Shown in pieces: positions 36,876-47,859 of a stretch of 64,000 nucleotides of DNA (its first letter is position 1; the number at the start of each line of letters is the position of its first letter). A program made the position numbers and the translations under genes. The notes beneath the pieces were generated by a model. It searched no databases. It saw only the letters and a list, made by a program, of their open reading frames with translations, and was not told the origin of the DNA. This DNA comes from Zhengitettix transpicula (taxonomy: Eukaryota > Arthropoda > Insecta > Orthoptera > Tetrigidae). The stretch spans positions 12,033,001 to 12,097,000 of the forward strand of contig CM073593.1 of the NCBI GenBank assembly GCA_037074705.1, in the 5' to 3' direction.

Positions 36876-38929
36876 TCCCATTCATTCCTAGATTTCTTCC
36901 TCTCGACACTGAAGAAGAGAATGCGCTGAATTATCCTCAGACCTACTCCTATTCACCTGATCATTTCTGTTTCTTTACTCAAAACCACAAATTTACTAAC
37001 AGCCTCCTCATTTTTTGTCTCTGCGTTTTGACGGATACGATATTACATGATTTGATTGAGTGATTTTGCCATAATTGTTTTTCCGTACGTTTCATTTTAG
37101 GCTTGCAATGCTATGTTTCACTATTATTCCCACGTAATTTTAATTACGTATTATTATTTCATGCTTATATTTAGTTTAGGAATCTATTATTCCGCAATTT
37201 AATGCACATAACAACGGTTTTGGTGTATTTATAAATCAAATTTCCTTAAATAATTTTACGACTAAATAGCCTCCAACCATCACCTTTACCTCGAACCAAC
37301 TCATTCCGTTCCTCTATCCCCTACTTTTACGTAGCGCAACTTTCATTGCCGGAATTCATTTTTCTCTACGCAAGAAAACACATGTTAAGTGATCACAATA
37401 TCTTGTATGTAAAAACTCAGTATTAATGTCTGGAAAATCATTCCACCACTTATAGTTGGATCCCACAGAATCGTGATTTTTTACGTCTTAAGTTGGTACT
37501 CGGATTCCAACTTAGTCACGTCAACCTACTTTAAATTATATTTGGCTAGAAAAATCATCGAAGAAATTTAATTAGTTATTATTATCATCTGTGGCGCCTC
37601 GTGAATTTTTTAAGTTATGTGCTACAACTACCCAAGCAACCAGTGCTATGGGGATAACTATGTAAAATAATAAAACTACATGAGTGATAGTGTTACCAAC
37701 ACTCTGACCCCACACGTAATATGCTACATTTATAATTCTGTCTACATAATTTCCAATAGTCTCTACTTTTTAAACGAGGAATAATTTAGTATTTCCATCA
37801 GTAAATATTTTAAATAAAATTAATTTTCAGATCAAGCCACTGAGTAGTGTTGTATGGTGGTTCGTGCGGTGGATTTTCGCCTCTTAAATGTTGTTTTCTT
37901 TAAAATAAACTTATATTGTTACTTTTTTGGATTTTACCAAAATTGAACAAATATTATTTTCGTCTTGAAAATATAAACTATTATTAAATATTTATAATTA
38001 ATGAATACTTAAATTTATTTATATTTCGTTGCTTATTACGCCTGATGCGGCCGCCTCTCTGTCATTGCACGGCTCGGCTCTGGAGTGCTCTAAGATTTGT
38101 AGCACGAGATTGAGTTGAGGGGGTGAAATGGCATAATAAACATGCGCGGTTTACAATGCGCTGTTTTAGGAGCGATGCAACGCAAGGCGGGGAGTTCAAA
38201 TTCTTAGAATTAATACACAATTATTATGATGATTAAATAATGAAGTTTTTCTTACCAATACCAGACAATATTTTTATATATTTACGACAACGTTTCGGTA
38301 CGTGTTTGTACCTTCATAGGTCTTTCCTTCAGAGAAATTGTACAAAATAAATTTGTATTATCAAGAAGCCCATTGAAATTATAAAAGTGGATAACAAAAA
38401 ATATTATACTATTAACACAAGGAAACTAAAAAACACTCACCTAAATATGCTATGTGATAAAATCTATTTTCACATCATATTGAAAAAAATATTATGAAGA
38501 TTCTTCAAATTGAGCAAAATTAATTCTTACTAAATTGTGCTGTATCACATGCGAACATACGGACGAGTCGCCACTAAAGACTTCACGTTCATAGATTATA
38601 AAGTAATTACTAATTTAAAAAACATGAGTAATTATTGCGGAATTCGTGAATCTATATTCTGTCTGACCCATCACTAAAACGGTCCTCGATACGTAACTGA
38701 GCATACTATTTAAAACACATAAACGTATACACATGGCGACCGTTATAAAAATCGCGTACCATTTATAAATAAAGTTATACGCTGCATATAATTGTTTTGG
38801 TTCTATACATTTCCTGGAACGCTGTTAAATAATGCTATACCTGGATAGTGTACGCTAGACTCATAGAGTCTGTGCTTAACTGATATGAAAACTGGTCGAT
38901 TTCTCGTGTCGTAGCCATGATTGTGACCC
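36876..38929. other. gene-free interval
   Basis: No gene recognised. A GC-richer patch at 38040-38200 stands out from AT-rich surroundings but has no recognisable motif. Confidence 0.4.
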
Positions 38930-38939
38930 AAATACATTC

Positions 38940-39347
38940 TTTTTTTTTTAAGGGCAACAGGCTACATGAGGGTAATCCACGTTGGGCAACTCCCCTTTAA
39001 TACCATAGGAAGGGATTTGAAAGGGGGGATGCGGAAGGGTAGAAGAAGGTAGCCAAGGGTTACTAGGGCCCCCAGGCTATATTTTAAGGATCCTACCCGG
39101 CATTCGCCTAAAAAAATGCAGGGAAAACCGTAGAAAAACCTGCATCAGATAGGTCGGGCATTGGGTACTTGTCCCACGCCCTTCCGACAGCGGGAAAGGA
39201 GTTTGCTGTGGGGACGCAGCATTCCCTTCTCCGTGCCTCGACCAGTTTAGGAAGCAGCTGGCTGACTATTCCAATAGGAATAGCGGACAACTCTTACCGT
39301 ATGCCGGCAGACCGGTTTCTTCAACCCGGTTTTATCCGACCCGGTCT
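38940..39347 (-). mobile_element. SINE-like retroposon copy with an unusual 5' head
   Basis: The T-run tail at 38940-38951 is followed by the reverse-complement body up to about 39305. There the usual upstream body is replaced by about 42 bp reading, on the minus strand, AGACCGGGTCGGATAAAACC then GGGTTGAAGAAACCGGTC. AAATACATTC occurs on both sides (38930-38939 and 39348-39357), so the odd head belongs to the inserted unit. The minus-strand frame 39290-39108 matches frames in other copies. Confidence 0.85.
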
Positions 39348-39384
39348 AAATACATTCATATTGCGATTGATAAAATTATTATTT

Positions 39385-39956
39385 TTTCAGGAAGCGTCTG
39401 CGAGGGTTATTCTCTCGCAGGCAGTACCTGCGAGGGATGTTCTCTCGCAGGTAGAACCTTGTAGGGGAGATACGAAGGGGCTACCTTTGGGGATGCCTTT
39501 TCCTCTCCGTTTTTGAACTAAGGTTTCCACAAGCCGAGGCACCTAGGCCTGTTCCGAGAGGTGTATGTTCCGGGGTCACAGACCTTGGGCATACGGTAAG
39601 AGTTGTCCACTATTCCCATTGGAATAGTCGTCCAGCTGCCTCCTAAACTGGTCGAGGCACGGAGAAGAGAATGCTGCGTCCCCACAGCAAACTCCTCTAC
39701 CGCTATCGGAAGGGCGTGGGGCAAGTTCCCAATGCCCGACCTTCCTGATGCAGGTTTTTCTAGGGTTTATCCTGCATTTCTTTTAGACGAATTCCGGGTA
39801 GGATCCTTAAACCATAGCCCGGGGGCCCTAGTTACCCTTGGCTACCTTCCTCCACCCTTCGGCATTCCCCCTTTCAAATCCCTTTCCTATGCTATAAGAG
39901 GGGAGTTGCCACATTGTGGATTACCCTATGCATAGCCTGTCTACACCAAAAAAAAA
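39385..39956 (+). mobile_element. SINE-like retroposon copy, near full length
   Basis: Starts with two 30-bp units (39399-39428, 39429-39458; core ATTCTCTCGCAGGCAG), then GGGCTACCTTTGGGGATGCC, the full body, and an A9 tail (39948-39956). TATTATTT flanks it at 39377-39384 and 39957-39964. Body frame 39603-39935 (PPKLVEARRRECCVPTANSS) is the longest version of the shared frame; no known domain. It forms an inverted pair with the preceding copy. Confidence 0.9.
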
Positions 39957-41129
39957 TATTATTTCTAATAACTGAGCGCTGGGTCGAGTGATATTATATT
40001 GCAGCTTTCGCTAGCGTCCGAATCTGATCTCATTCTAATGGTCGGCTTTTTGTAATTTGAAAATTCCAAACCTCGAGAACAGGCGGTACTAAGAAGAGAG
40101 AGAAATATGTGACCCAGTTGATATGTGAGAATCGCGTGCCGACAGGTAGGGCACGGGACAGACACCATTGAGTCAGCAACGAGCTTCCGGTCGGCAGTCA
40201 GCTCAATGGAATGCGCTCATAACAAAGTGCAGGTGCTCGCTTTCTCCAGGCGACAGCTATTACACTGCCACTCGGCCGGAAATGACAAGATTTGTAGCCC
40301 TGGGGTCATCGCTACAGGCAGTCAAACTCATCGGCGACGCCGCCGCCAGAGTACGCGACTACGCGACTACGCGGCCCGACTCGACGTCGCCTGATAACAG
40401 GGGGCTTCGCTTCAGACCTTCACATTCAGTTATCCCACAGCTGAGCGTTACTGGAGCGTCCAAGTAGTAGTCTTCAAAGAAAGTTTTCCTAGTTATAAAT
40501 TTGACAGATACATTTGCATAACTTGGATTTGAAATTTGTTGACAGTGGTGAAATATTTGGTTAGTGTTGGTCGGGTGTTCCGCTGTCTCAGACGCAGAAA
40601 GCCTTCAACAACCGTCTGCCTGGGCTGTGCTTGATCGAGTAGGTCCATTTTGTGGCGGACTTTGCTTGGTCGATTGATTTAGATTTATTATTCATTCCTT
40701 TAGTCCTAGGATACGTCATAATATAAGATTACATTAAATGAATAATTATTGCAAATACAATGTTTAAAAAACAAAAATTGTACTTTTAAAAAATATATGA
40801 TTTAAAACTACGTTAAAGATATTAATATAACAGTAATTAGTAATTAAATAAATGTGTTTTAATTCATCTTCAATTTCCATTCGACGGAGTTCCCAGTGGA
40901 AAATCTTACATCGATTCCCGTCGAACATGAAAAATAAAATAAGACAGCAGTCAAATTCTAGAATATTATCACCGTAAAATAATAGTGTACCTTGATAAGA
41001 TACCAGCAAAGTATTTTATTAAAGAGGATCTAATCTGACCTTCCTTTCTACGAACTCTTTCACCCAGTAATATGCTCCATTAATTAACAGAAATTTACAA
41101 ATCTTTATAAATAAATTTTGTATACTTAA
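39957..41129. other. gene-free interval with a GC-rich patch
   Basis: A GC-rich patch (about 40110-40470) contains two overlapping frames with no known motif. The rest is AT-rich. No gene called. Confidence 0.4.
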
Positions 41130-41540
41130 AGTTTCATTTCTTCCGGAAGACTATTGAATAATTTTCCCGGAATAACGAGTGCTTGATTCAAAAAGGCTTA
41201 GGCGATGTTTTTCTATGCGTAGTTGAGAGCGATTTCTAGTGTTGTATAAATGATTTGCTCCGATTAGGGCATATAAATTGATGTTTCTCCAGTAAAACTT
41301 TAAATTTTCTAGAATATACGTATAAGGCAATGTCCAATCCCAATATTCCGAAACAAAGGCTTGCAATTGGCATTACAATCCGCACCCGACATGAATCGTA
41401 CGGCCCTCTTTTGAAGTTTAAATATTTGAGACTCCGTGTGGGGGCCACACAGGAGAAAATAAATAATGTGTAATATAACTTTATGTGATTCATAACGAGA
41501 CATGTGAAGTATAAAATATTTTATTTTTACTTCTTGCAAT
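41130..41540 (-). pseudogene. LINE (Jockey/CR1-type) ORF2 C-terminal remnant
   Basis: Minus-strand frames in succession: IFKLQKRAVRFMSGADCNAN plus CKPLFRNIGI, then LPYTYILENLKFYWRNIN, then YNTRNRSQLRIEKHRLSLFE and STRYSGKIIQ. These are the post-RT hallmarks of this LINE class, in order but in at least two reading frames. The RT motifs are absent. Confidence 0.8.
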
Positions 41541-42211
41541 TATAACGAATGTTTTACGAACAGGAACTACGATCTGTTGTGCGTGAACTAAACAAATGCT
41601 TGCACTGAACTACTTGAATGCTTGCGATGAAGTGCACTCTTATAAAACAACAATACATAAAGTTAATGAAGGTTCTGAGCATGGCACACCGTTTTATTCT
41701 TTGACTTCCGCGGCAATGAGTTCAAAGAGGTATATAAACATCGTAGAGAGGCTACCTGAGCGTTACAGATCTCTGGGTGGCAGCAACAAACAACACTGAC
41801 CGCCATTTTGTAGACGGTCCACTTCACCAAAAACTCTGATGGTGCAAATTTTTATTTTTATTTGGTAAAAAATATTTTTTAAGAAATTATCAAATAATAA
41901 TGTGGAAAGTGAGGACAATGATGACAATCAGGTAACAAGAGAGACAAGTGTTTATGGAAAGTGCTCTTAACAGGAGTCGGAAATTTTCTTTTGTATATTA
42001 TTTACTAAATGGCTTATCGGAAAATGCTAAGCTTTATATACTACAGCCGTAAACAGGAGGAGACGGGAATATGAATATTTGTAGTAGTGTGCTGCACCTA
42101 ACCGGCAGACGTGGATAAATTGAGTGTAATAAATTCACAATGTTGGTTCCCTATCCGTAAAATCCTTGTAGCAGCTCATATAATGAAGCTATTCAGAAAT
42201 ACATTCATTGT

Positions 42212-42213
<2 letters not shown>
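41541..42213. other. gene-free interval
   Basis: A 67-codon frame (41596-41799) has no recognised motif. Confidence 0.4.
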
Positions 42214-42253
<40 letters not shown>

Positions 42254-42284
42254 TAGCTCGTATATATATATATATATATATATT
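42214..42284. repeat. (TA)n array interrupted by GAATAGCTCG
   Basis: Two TA runs separated by a short spacer, at the left edge of the LTR-like unit. Confidence 0.95.
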
Positions 42285-42317
42285 GTAATAACTACATTTA
42301 AATGATTAAAATAATCT

Positions 42318-43574
42318 TCATGTTGAAGCACAAAATGTAGTAAATACAATATTAATTTTAAATTAAATCCCAAGTTGAGGAACCAAAATTAAATGAGATT
42401 TTATCTGAGCAAATTAAAATGATTGGATTTTAAATGAAAACAGAGTTTAAAATATACAACAAAGTTAATTTGTTAAATAAAATTATTATGACCATTGAAA
42501 TTATGTTACATGTTGATAAAAAATGCCACGGCTTGATTTCAGGGCAGACTATCGGGCCTCCAATAAAGAATATTACGACAAACAATTAAAATTTACAAAG
42601 TGATAAATTCTTAATTTATATATATTTTAATAATTAAAAATAGCCTTTAGTTTGTTTAATCTTAATTTAAAGATTTTTAAAGAGTTTACCTCACGTGAAG
42701 CTCCAATATGTAATAATTAACTGGAAGGCTTTTTATTAAATGAAAAGATCGAAATTAACAAACAAAATATTTATTTATTTTGTAGCAATAACTCAAAAAC
42801 AATTACAATTTAAAATATTAATTTATCAGGGTCTTCACTGTGTTTGATAATGGACCCAACAATTTGATTTAAAAATCTTATTAACAAACAAATCACATTT
42901 ACCTAAACAATACGTCGATAGAAATAAACTAAAATGAAAATAAATTAACTTGACAATTAAATTAGAACAAAATCTGACTTCTATCTTCTAATTACGTTTA
43001 CATAAATCAGTATTTTGTAATTTGTTACTCACATCTGTCCAGCTGGTTCCAGCATCACTTTTGTTTTCGGAAGTACACTATTGAAAAATTTTTACACTGA
43101 TTCTAGTATCGGCACACAGATTTTACACTCTTTAAGTCAACCTTGATAGGCTCCCAGGAACTCGGATGATCCTGTCAGCTATCTGGTGACCGCTTGCCTT
43201 GTATGAATCGCTTGGGACTTAAAACTGCAACTTTACTATTCCTGGCTGGCTATGGACGTAAACTGCTGACTTCGTTTCCTGGCTGACTACAAACGTAAAA
43301 CTGTTTTTACTTAGCAAGTTTCGATGTAATGCTTCCGTGAATGTTTTTGCTTTGTCTTCAACTCACAACTTTGTTTAATAATAATACATTAAACCAGGGC
43401 TAGTGACTGCTCTAGTATATTATTCGTTCCGTTCTCTGTAATGTCGCGCCACCAACTAACTCTTAGCGTTCTCCAGTTTTAGTAACAGAGCCTGACTCCA
43501 TTGTTGCTTTGGAAGCTCTTGCTGCTACAATTAAATTTTATTAAAACCAATTAATGGCCTAATTAATTGGCATT

Positions 43575-43577
<3 letters not shown>
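42318..43577 (-). mobile_element. LTR-like unit, complete-looking solo copy
   Basis: On the minus strand it begins TGTAATGCCAATTAATTAGG at 43577, beside a (TA)n array (43578-43610). It runs through blocks shared with 26750-27595 and 27956-28833 and ends with a diverged repeat unit (GTTGAAGCACAAAATGTAGT on the + strand). Length is about 1.26 kb. Another (TA)n array flanks the far side. No ORF of note. Interpreted as a solo LTR; a non-LTR explanation is possible. Confidence 0.6.
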
Positions 43578-43613
<36 letters not shown>

Positions 43614-43619
43614 TGAGTA

Positions 43620-44459
43620 TTTAAGACATCATATAAATAAACATCAGCTACTTTGAAGTCAGAAAAAAGATAGTTAAATTCAAATAGACTATTATTTATT
43701 TATAAGTTGAATCAGAAATATTCCTAAAGCTTTGAAATTCAGAGAAGTCTTTAATTACACAGTTAGGACCATCAAATAAGGCTAAAAGTAGTGGAGGAAA
43801 TGTGGAGACACTTGTGATATCTATGTCTTCAAATATCATACCATTGCTAATTTTCACCATGATTACCACTCAGAATATGAAATATTGACATTTTATTCTG
43901 AGAAGGTACTGGAATACATTTGTGAAAGTGTTGTTACGCAAGTGAGTAGAAAACTGAAATATTTAAGTTGTTTGGACGTTAGCATTGTTCCTCGCTCTGA
44001 AGATTTTAAAGACAGCCTATACAATCCTTCGAAAGATGTGATAAGACTATTCAAATTAGCAGAAGGTGTTAAGGAATATCAAAATGTTAATGGCGGAGAA
44101 GAATTTTCTATTAAGATTGTACGCAGATGATTTCACAATGTTGGAGCATTGAATGACTATTTTGTGACCTTGGTTACCTCTGAATTTGGAGAGAAATCTC
44201 AGTATTCTATTTTAATACAGATGTTTTTAAAACATTACTCAAATTGTAGATTGCATCATTTGTGCAAAACTAAAGAAATGAATGATGAAGACAAATGAAC
44301 ACAAAAAAAATATTCAAAGGAGAATAAACCAAATAAATGTTTAAATTGGTCTATACCATAAATGAGTTTCATGTAATTTATCCTTATAAGCTTTACAATA
44401 TATTGAATGCCAGTAGAGATTTATTTTTAAGTCATTTGCACAGCATACAATAATGATTC
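43620..44459 (+). other. unrecognised 82-codon frame in AT-rich DNA
   Basis: The frame 43885-44130 has balanced amino-acid composition, unusual for random AT-rich DNA here. After its stop the same reading frame continues with protein-like sequence (SEFGEKSQYSILIQMFLKHY) to about 44300. It may be the remnant of a transposon ORF or gene. I do not recognise a family. Confidence 0.3.
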
Positions 44460-44770
44460 ACGACAGGGAACGCCCACCATGACTGTACAAAACATGGCGG
44501 CTGAGTTTTCAATTTGTTTCAAATATGGCGGCGCCTTGTCCAGTCTATGTTGTTTATATATTTCATTGGATGAGTTGCTCTCTGCGATCAAAGCTCTTCT
44601 TCTCTTCTTCTTCCTTCGCTACACAGCGATGCTAGTAGGTAGCTCGCTGATGCTTCCAGAGAAGTTCGTAGGCGGGCAGACGATCGCGTGTAGTTCTTGG
44701 AGGCTACCTCCACAAATTCTTAAGAGGGTTCAGAACTCTCGTGACTATTCTGTGAACTGATAACTCTTAT
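44460..44770 (+). promoter_or_regulatory. GC-richer block with two ATGGCGGC motifs and a strong-context ATG
   Basis: CCCACCATGACTG gives an excellent start context at 44479 for a 93-codon frame. Two ATGGCGGC cores (AACATGGCGGCTGAG at about 44494, AATATGGCGGCGCC at about 44525) resemble YY1 sites, which occur near promoters and in some LINE 5' ends. A LINE C-terminal remnant follows at 44840 on the same strand, so this might be the 5' end of an internally deleted LINE. The predicted peptide has no known domain. Confidence 0.3.
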
Positions 44771-44839
44771 CCACTCACGACTGTGGTACGATCGAGTTTC
44801 TGATTTGTAATTTAGACGACAAATTTTTCCAAATTGGCA

Positions 44840-45115
44840 TTAAAATCAGATGCAAAGTGCCCACCATCATAAATCCTCCAGACATTTGAAAAGAATGGCC
44901 AGCTTTAGTAACCAAAACCGTGCCGACGCCGGGAAACACAGTTGGTCAAAAACAACTAGACCGACTCGGTACGGGAGGCCTGACCACATTATCAAATTAA
45001 ATGCCAGGCAGCAAAAAAAAACAAGTGATGGAAAATACTCATTCCTAAATAGGAAAATAAATAACTAGAACAATTTAACTGCAAGAGTCCTCTAACGGAA
45101 TGAAAATTTAGACTT
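44840..45115 (+). pseudogene. Jockey-type LINE ORF2 extreme C-terminus
   Basis: The + strand frame 44850-45068 ends TRYGRPDHIIKLNARQQKKT, then SDGKYSFLNRKINN, then NNLTARVL after a stop. This matches the R-DH-x-K-I/L-x-x-R ... G-KYSFLNR-I--WN-LP tail of Jockey-like ORF2. Confidence 0.7.
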
Positions 45116-45538
45116 AATCTGAACTCTCTTGTGAATAAAGGTTAGCGTAGTGAAGTGTATTGCAGTAAAGTGAAGTGAAGTGATAGTGCTTTATTATAAA
45201 CAGAAGTAAACTTGTAACATTGCTAAATACTTCGTTAATCTGTATTTTCAGATATATTTTCACTGGTCTTCTTTTTGTGGCCGTACAATCATTAAATTTT
45301 CCAAAATTGATCTTTAATGAATACAATTCCATATACATTAATTTACACTTGAAATAATGTCCATAAGTATATCTCATATATTTAAAATAATTAATCATAT
45401 ATTCTAATTGAAATCTATTTTATTTAATTTGTAATTAAATTGTAATTTCATACATCTACCACCGGGGAAACTGCCCATTTGTAGATTAAATATATACTGA
45501 AACGAAATTTTTACGTCTGTTTTGAAAATTAATAATAC
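45116..45538. other. gene-free interval
   Basis: Nothing recognised. A short GTGAAGTG-type repetition occurs at about 45150-45185. Confidence 0.4.
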
Positions 45539-45786
45539 GAAAAATAGCCAAATACAAACAAAAGAAGGGTTCGCTTCTGGAAACTTTGTCCCTTTCTTCA
45601 GGTGCTAAGAAAACTAATACACAATATGGCTTTTAAGTTTTTTCAGCCGAATTATGCAATTGTGTCCCTCTAGGCTCTTGAGGTTTTTTTTATATTTCTT
45701 AGCACCTGATGAAAGGAACTAGGTTTCCAGAAATGTTTTGTGGTATTTATATCATCACTTCTTTTGTCTGTATTTGGATATTTTTC
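45539..45786 (+). mobile_element. Penelope-like terminal modules in inverted (foldback) arrangement
   Basis: The left arm starts GAAAAATAGCCAAATACAAA, and the right arm ends with its near complement (TGTATTTGGATATTTTTC). Inner arms CTGGAAACTTTGTCCCTTTC and GAAAGGAACTAGGTTTCCAG also pair, as do TTCAGGTGCTAAGAAA and TTTCTTAGCACCTGAT. In the right arm, CTGATGA (45706-45712) and GAAA (45730-45733) are spaced like a hammerhead core. Related to 18835-18965, 60297-60492 and 60674-60800. Confidence 0.7.
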
Positions 45787-45806
45787 TTCTTCTTCTTCTT
45801 AATACA

Positions 45807-45996
45807 TACGAGGGTGGTCTGAAAAGTTTCCAACCTCAACGTGAAGACGGCAGCACTAGTAAATAAAAGCTACTGAATTTACAGAGATGGGAGCATCGCT
45901 GGGAGAAGTGTGTAGAGTTACAAGGAAACTATGTAGAAAAATAAAAAAATATATTGTATCATTGTTGGGTCGGAAACTTTCCAGACCACCCTCGTA
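45807..45996. mobile_element. mariner-type MITE
   Basis: A 190-bp element with terminal inverted repeats. The left end reads CGAGGGTGGTCTGAAAAGTT and the right end, on the minus strand, CGAGGGTGGTCTGGAAAGTT. They match over about 28 nt and are flanked by TA on both sides. The interior has no transposase; a 66-codon frame starting inside is spurious. Probably an internally deleted mariner mobilised in trans. Confidence 0.9.
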
Positions 45997-46636
45997 CATA
46001 CTTCCGGTGACTGTTTCAGTTGATATGGAATTTCAGATCCGTTTGCATTGTTCTAGTATAGTGATCGGCACAATGTCTAGTGTTTAATTTGCGAAATTGA
46101 AAAAAGAAACCCCTGTGGGATGCATCTCACGAAAAAAAACAAAAATCGAGAATTGTATGTGAAAGAATGGCAATATATCAGCTCTACCCCCCCCCCTCCT
46201 TTTTTTAAGGGTGTAGGAGACCATTTTTAGTTTCTCTCTGATCAACAGCTCCAAAGAGAATGACGAGGAACCGAGATAGTACACCGTCAGCGCGTGATAT
46301 TACTTCCTCCACGACGTCCGTCGCCGGACTGTCTATTCAAGTGCAATTTCTAGAACCTTCTGCTCCATTAGCCAACCACAACAATTGTTTCATTTCACGG
46401 CTATGAAATGTCATCCAATAAGATTATCTTCCTCATCACTGGCTCCAGATACCGTTGTGCCGCGTCCGTCAACAATGTAAAGTTCAGCCGTTCCCTGCCC
46501 AACTGAATTCTCTTTAATAATGCCAAACAGCATACCGTCTAAAAGTTAATAATTCAAACAGAAAAATAAATTAAAATAACAAAACGCATCTGTCGCAATT
46601 GTTTGTATTATTGATACCCGTATTCCTATGAGGATC
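45997..46636. other. gene-free interval
   Basis: A C-run/T-run tract is at about 46186-46207. No gene recognised. Confidence 0.4.
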
Positions 46637-47800
46637 AGTCAAAACGTAATGCACACTATTTTTATTTAAATTAAGTTTTCAGTGAACATCTTTGCAATTT
46701 ATGGAGTTAATATATTCGGCGCGTTCAAATTTATTTCGACCCATTCCGGTTATGGGCCGCTGTCGTAGCATGTCTTCAAGATGGCTGCTGTACTTGATAT
46801 TTCTCAACAGGAACGTACTGTTATAGAATTCCTGTACTGTGAGAACGAGACAGTGGGAAACATCCACAAGAGGTTGAGAAAGGCGTACGGAGATAACACA
46901 TGTCGATCGCAGTACAGTTAGTGGATGATCAAGCAGATTACATGGTGAAAGAGGGCACGTCAATATTCTGGATACTGCCGACAGCGGCAGACCCCGCACT
47001 ACATTAACTCCTGACAATGTGCAGAATTACATGGTTTCGGCTGACAAACGCATAACAGTGAAAGAATTGTCACTCCAAGTGGGAATAGGAGAAGCAAGTG
47101 TTTGCAGAATACTGAATGAGTTGAGGTTGGAATAGGTTTGTGGCAGGTGGGTTCGAATGATGTTGACAGAGGCTCACAAAGATACTCGAAAAACAGTCTG
47201 CAACGGACTTTGGGAACGGTACGGGAATGGTGGAGAATTGTGACAGGCGATTAAACATTGCTCTACCATTTCAAACCGGCAATGAAGGGGCAACCAATTG
47301 GATCACCTTAGAAAAAAAAATTTCAAAACTGCACATTTGACTTGAAAAATTATGGGTACGATGTTTTTAGATTCCGAAGAACTCTTACTTGTGAACATCA
47401 TGCCACGTGGAACCGCCATTAATTCTGACGCATATGTGGTATGTATGAAGACAGTCGTTTTATACCAGTTCGGGAGAAAGAGGATGTTTTGCTATTGAAT
47501 GACAATGCACGGCCACATGTCAGTCAGAAAACCACGGACAAGATCAGAAATCTTGGATGAACAACATCGAAACAGTCACCTTACAGTCCACGCGATTACC
47601 ATCCCTTTAGTTAACTAAAGGAATCCCTTCGTGGAGCGAGGCTTAAAGTTGATGACTTCCTTGTGACATCTGCCAAACAGTGGCTCAAACGTGATGCTCC
47701 AGACTTTTACCATACGTGTTCTGCAGCTGAGATGGTTGCGATTATGAGGAAAAATGAAATTTTGTTGCTAACGAATATATGTAGACACTGTCCAAAATAG
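46637..47800 (+). pseudogene. mariner-like transposase, heavily mutated
   Basis: The left end resembles a mariner terminus (GAGGATCAGTCAAAACGTAA). + strand frames give a N-terminal helix-turn-helix (QQERTVIEFLYCENETVGNI), VKELSLQVGIGEASVCRILN, a remnant of the HFKPA segment, LKNYGYDVF, then VLLLNDNARPHVSQKTTDKI (second catalytic Asp context) and LKESLRGARLKVDD with a C-terminal DAPDFYHTC. The first catalytic GDETW is destroyed and at least ten stops or frameshifts exist. All blocks are in normal mariner order. Confidence 0.85.
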
Positions 47801-47859
47801 GAAAGCTCTAGGATGACAATATAATTATAAAATAAAATATTTGGAGTGACAATTCACCG

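Noticed and set aside
46679..47258. Minus-strand frames over the mariner fossil
   Set aside because: The + strand carries the recognisable transposase motifs in order; the minus frames are antisense.
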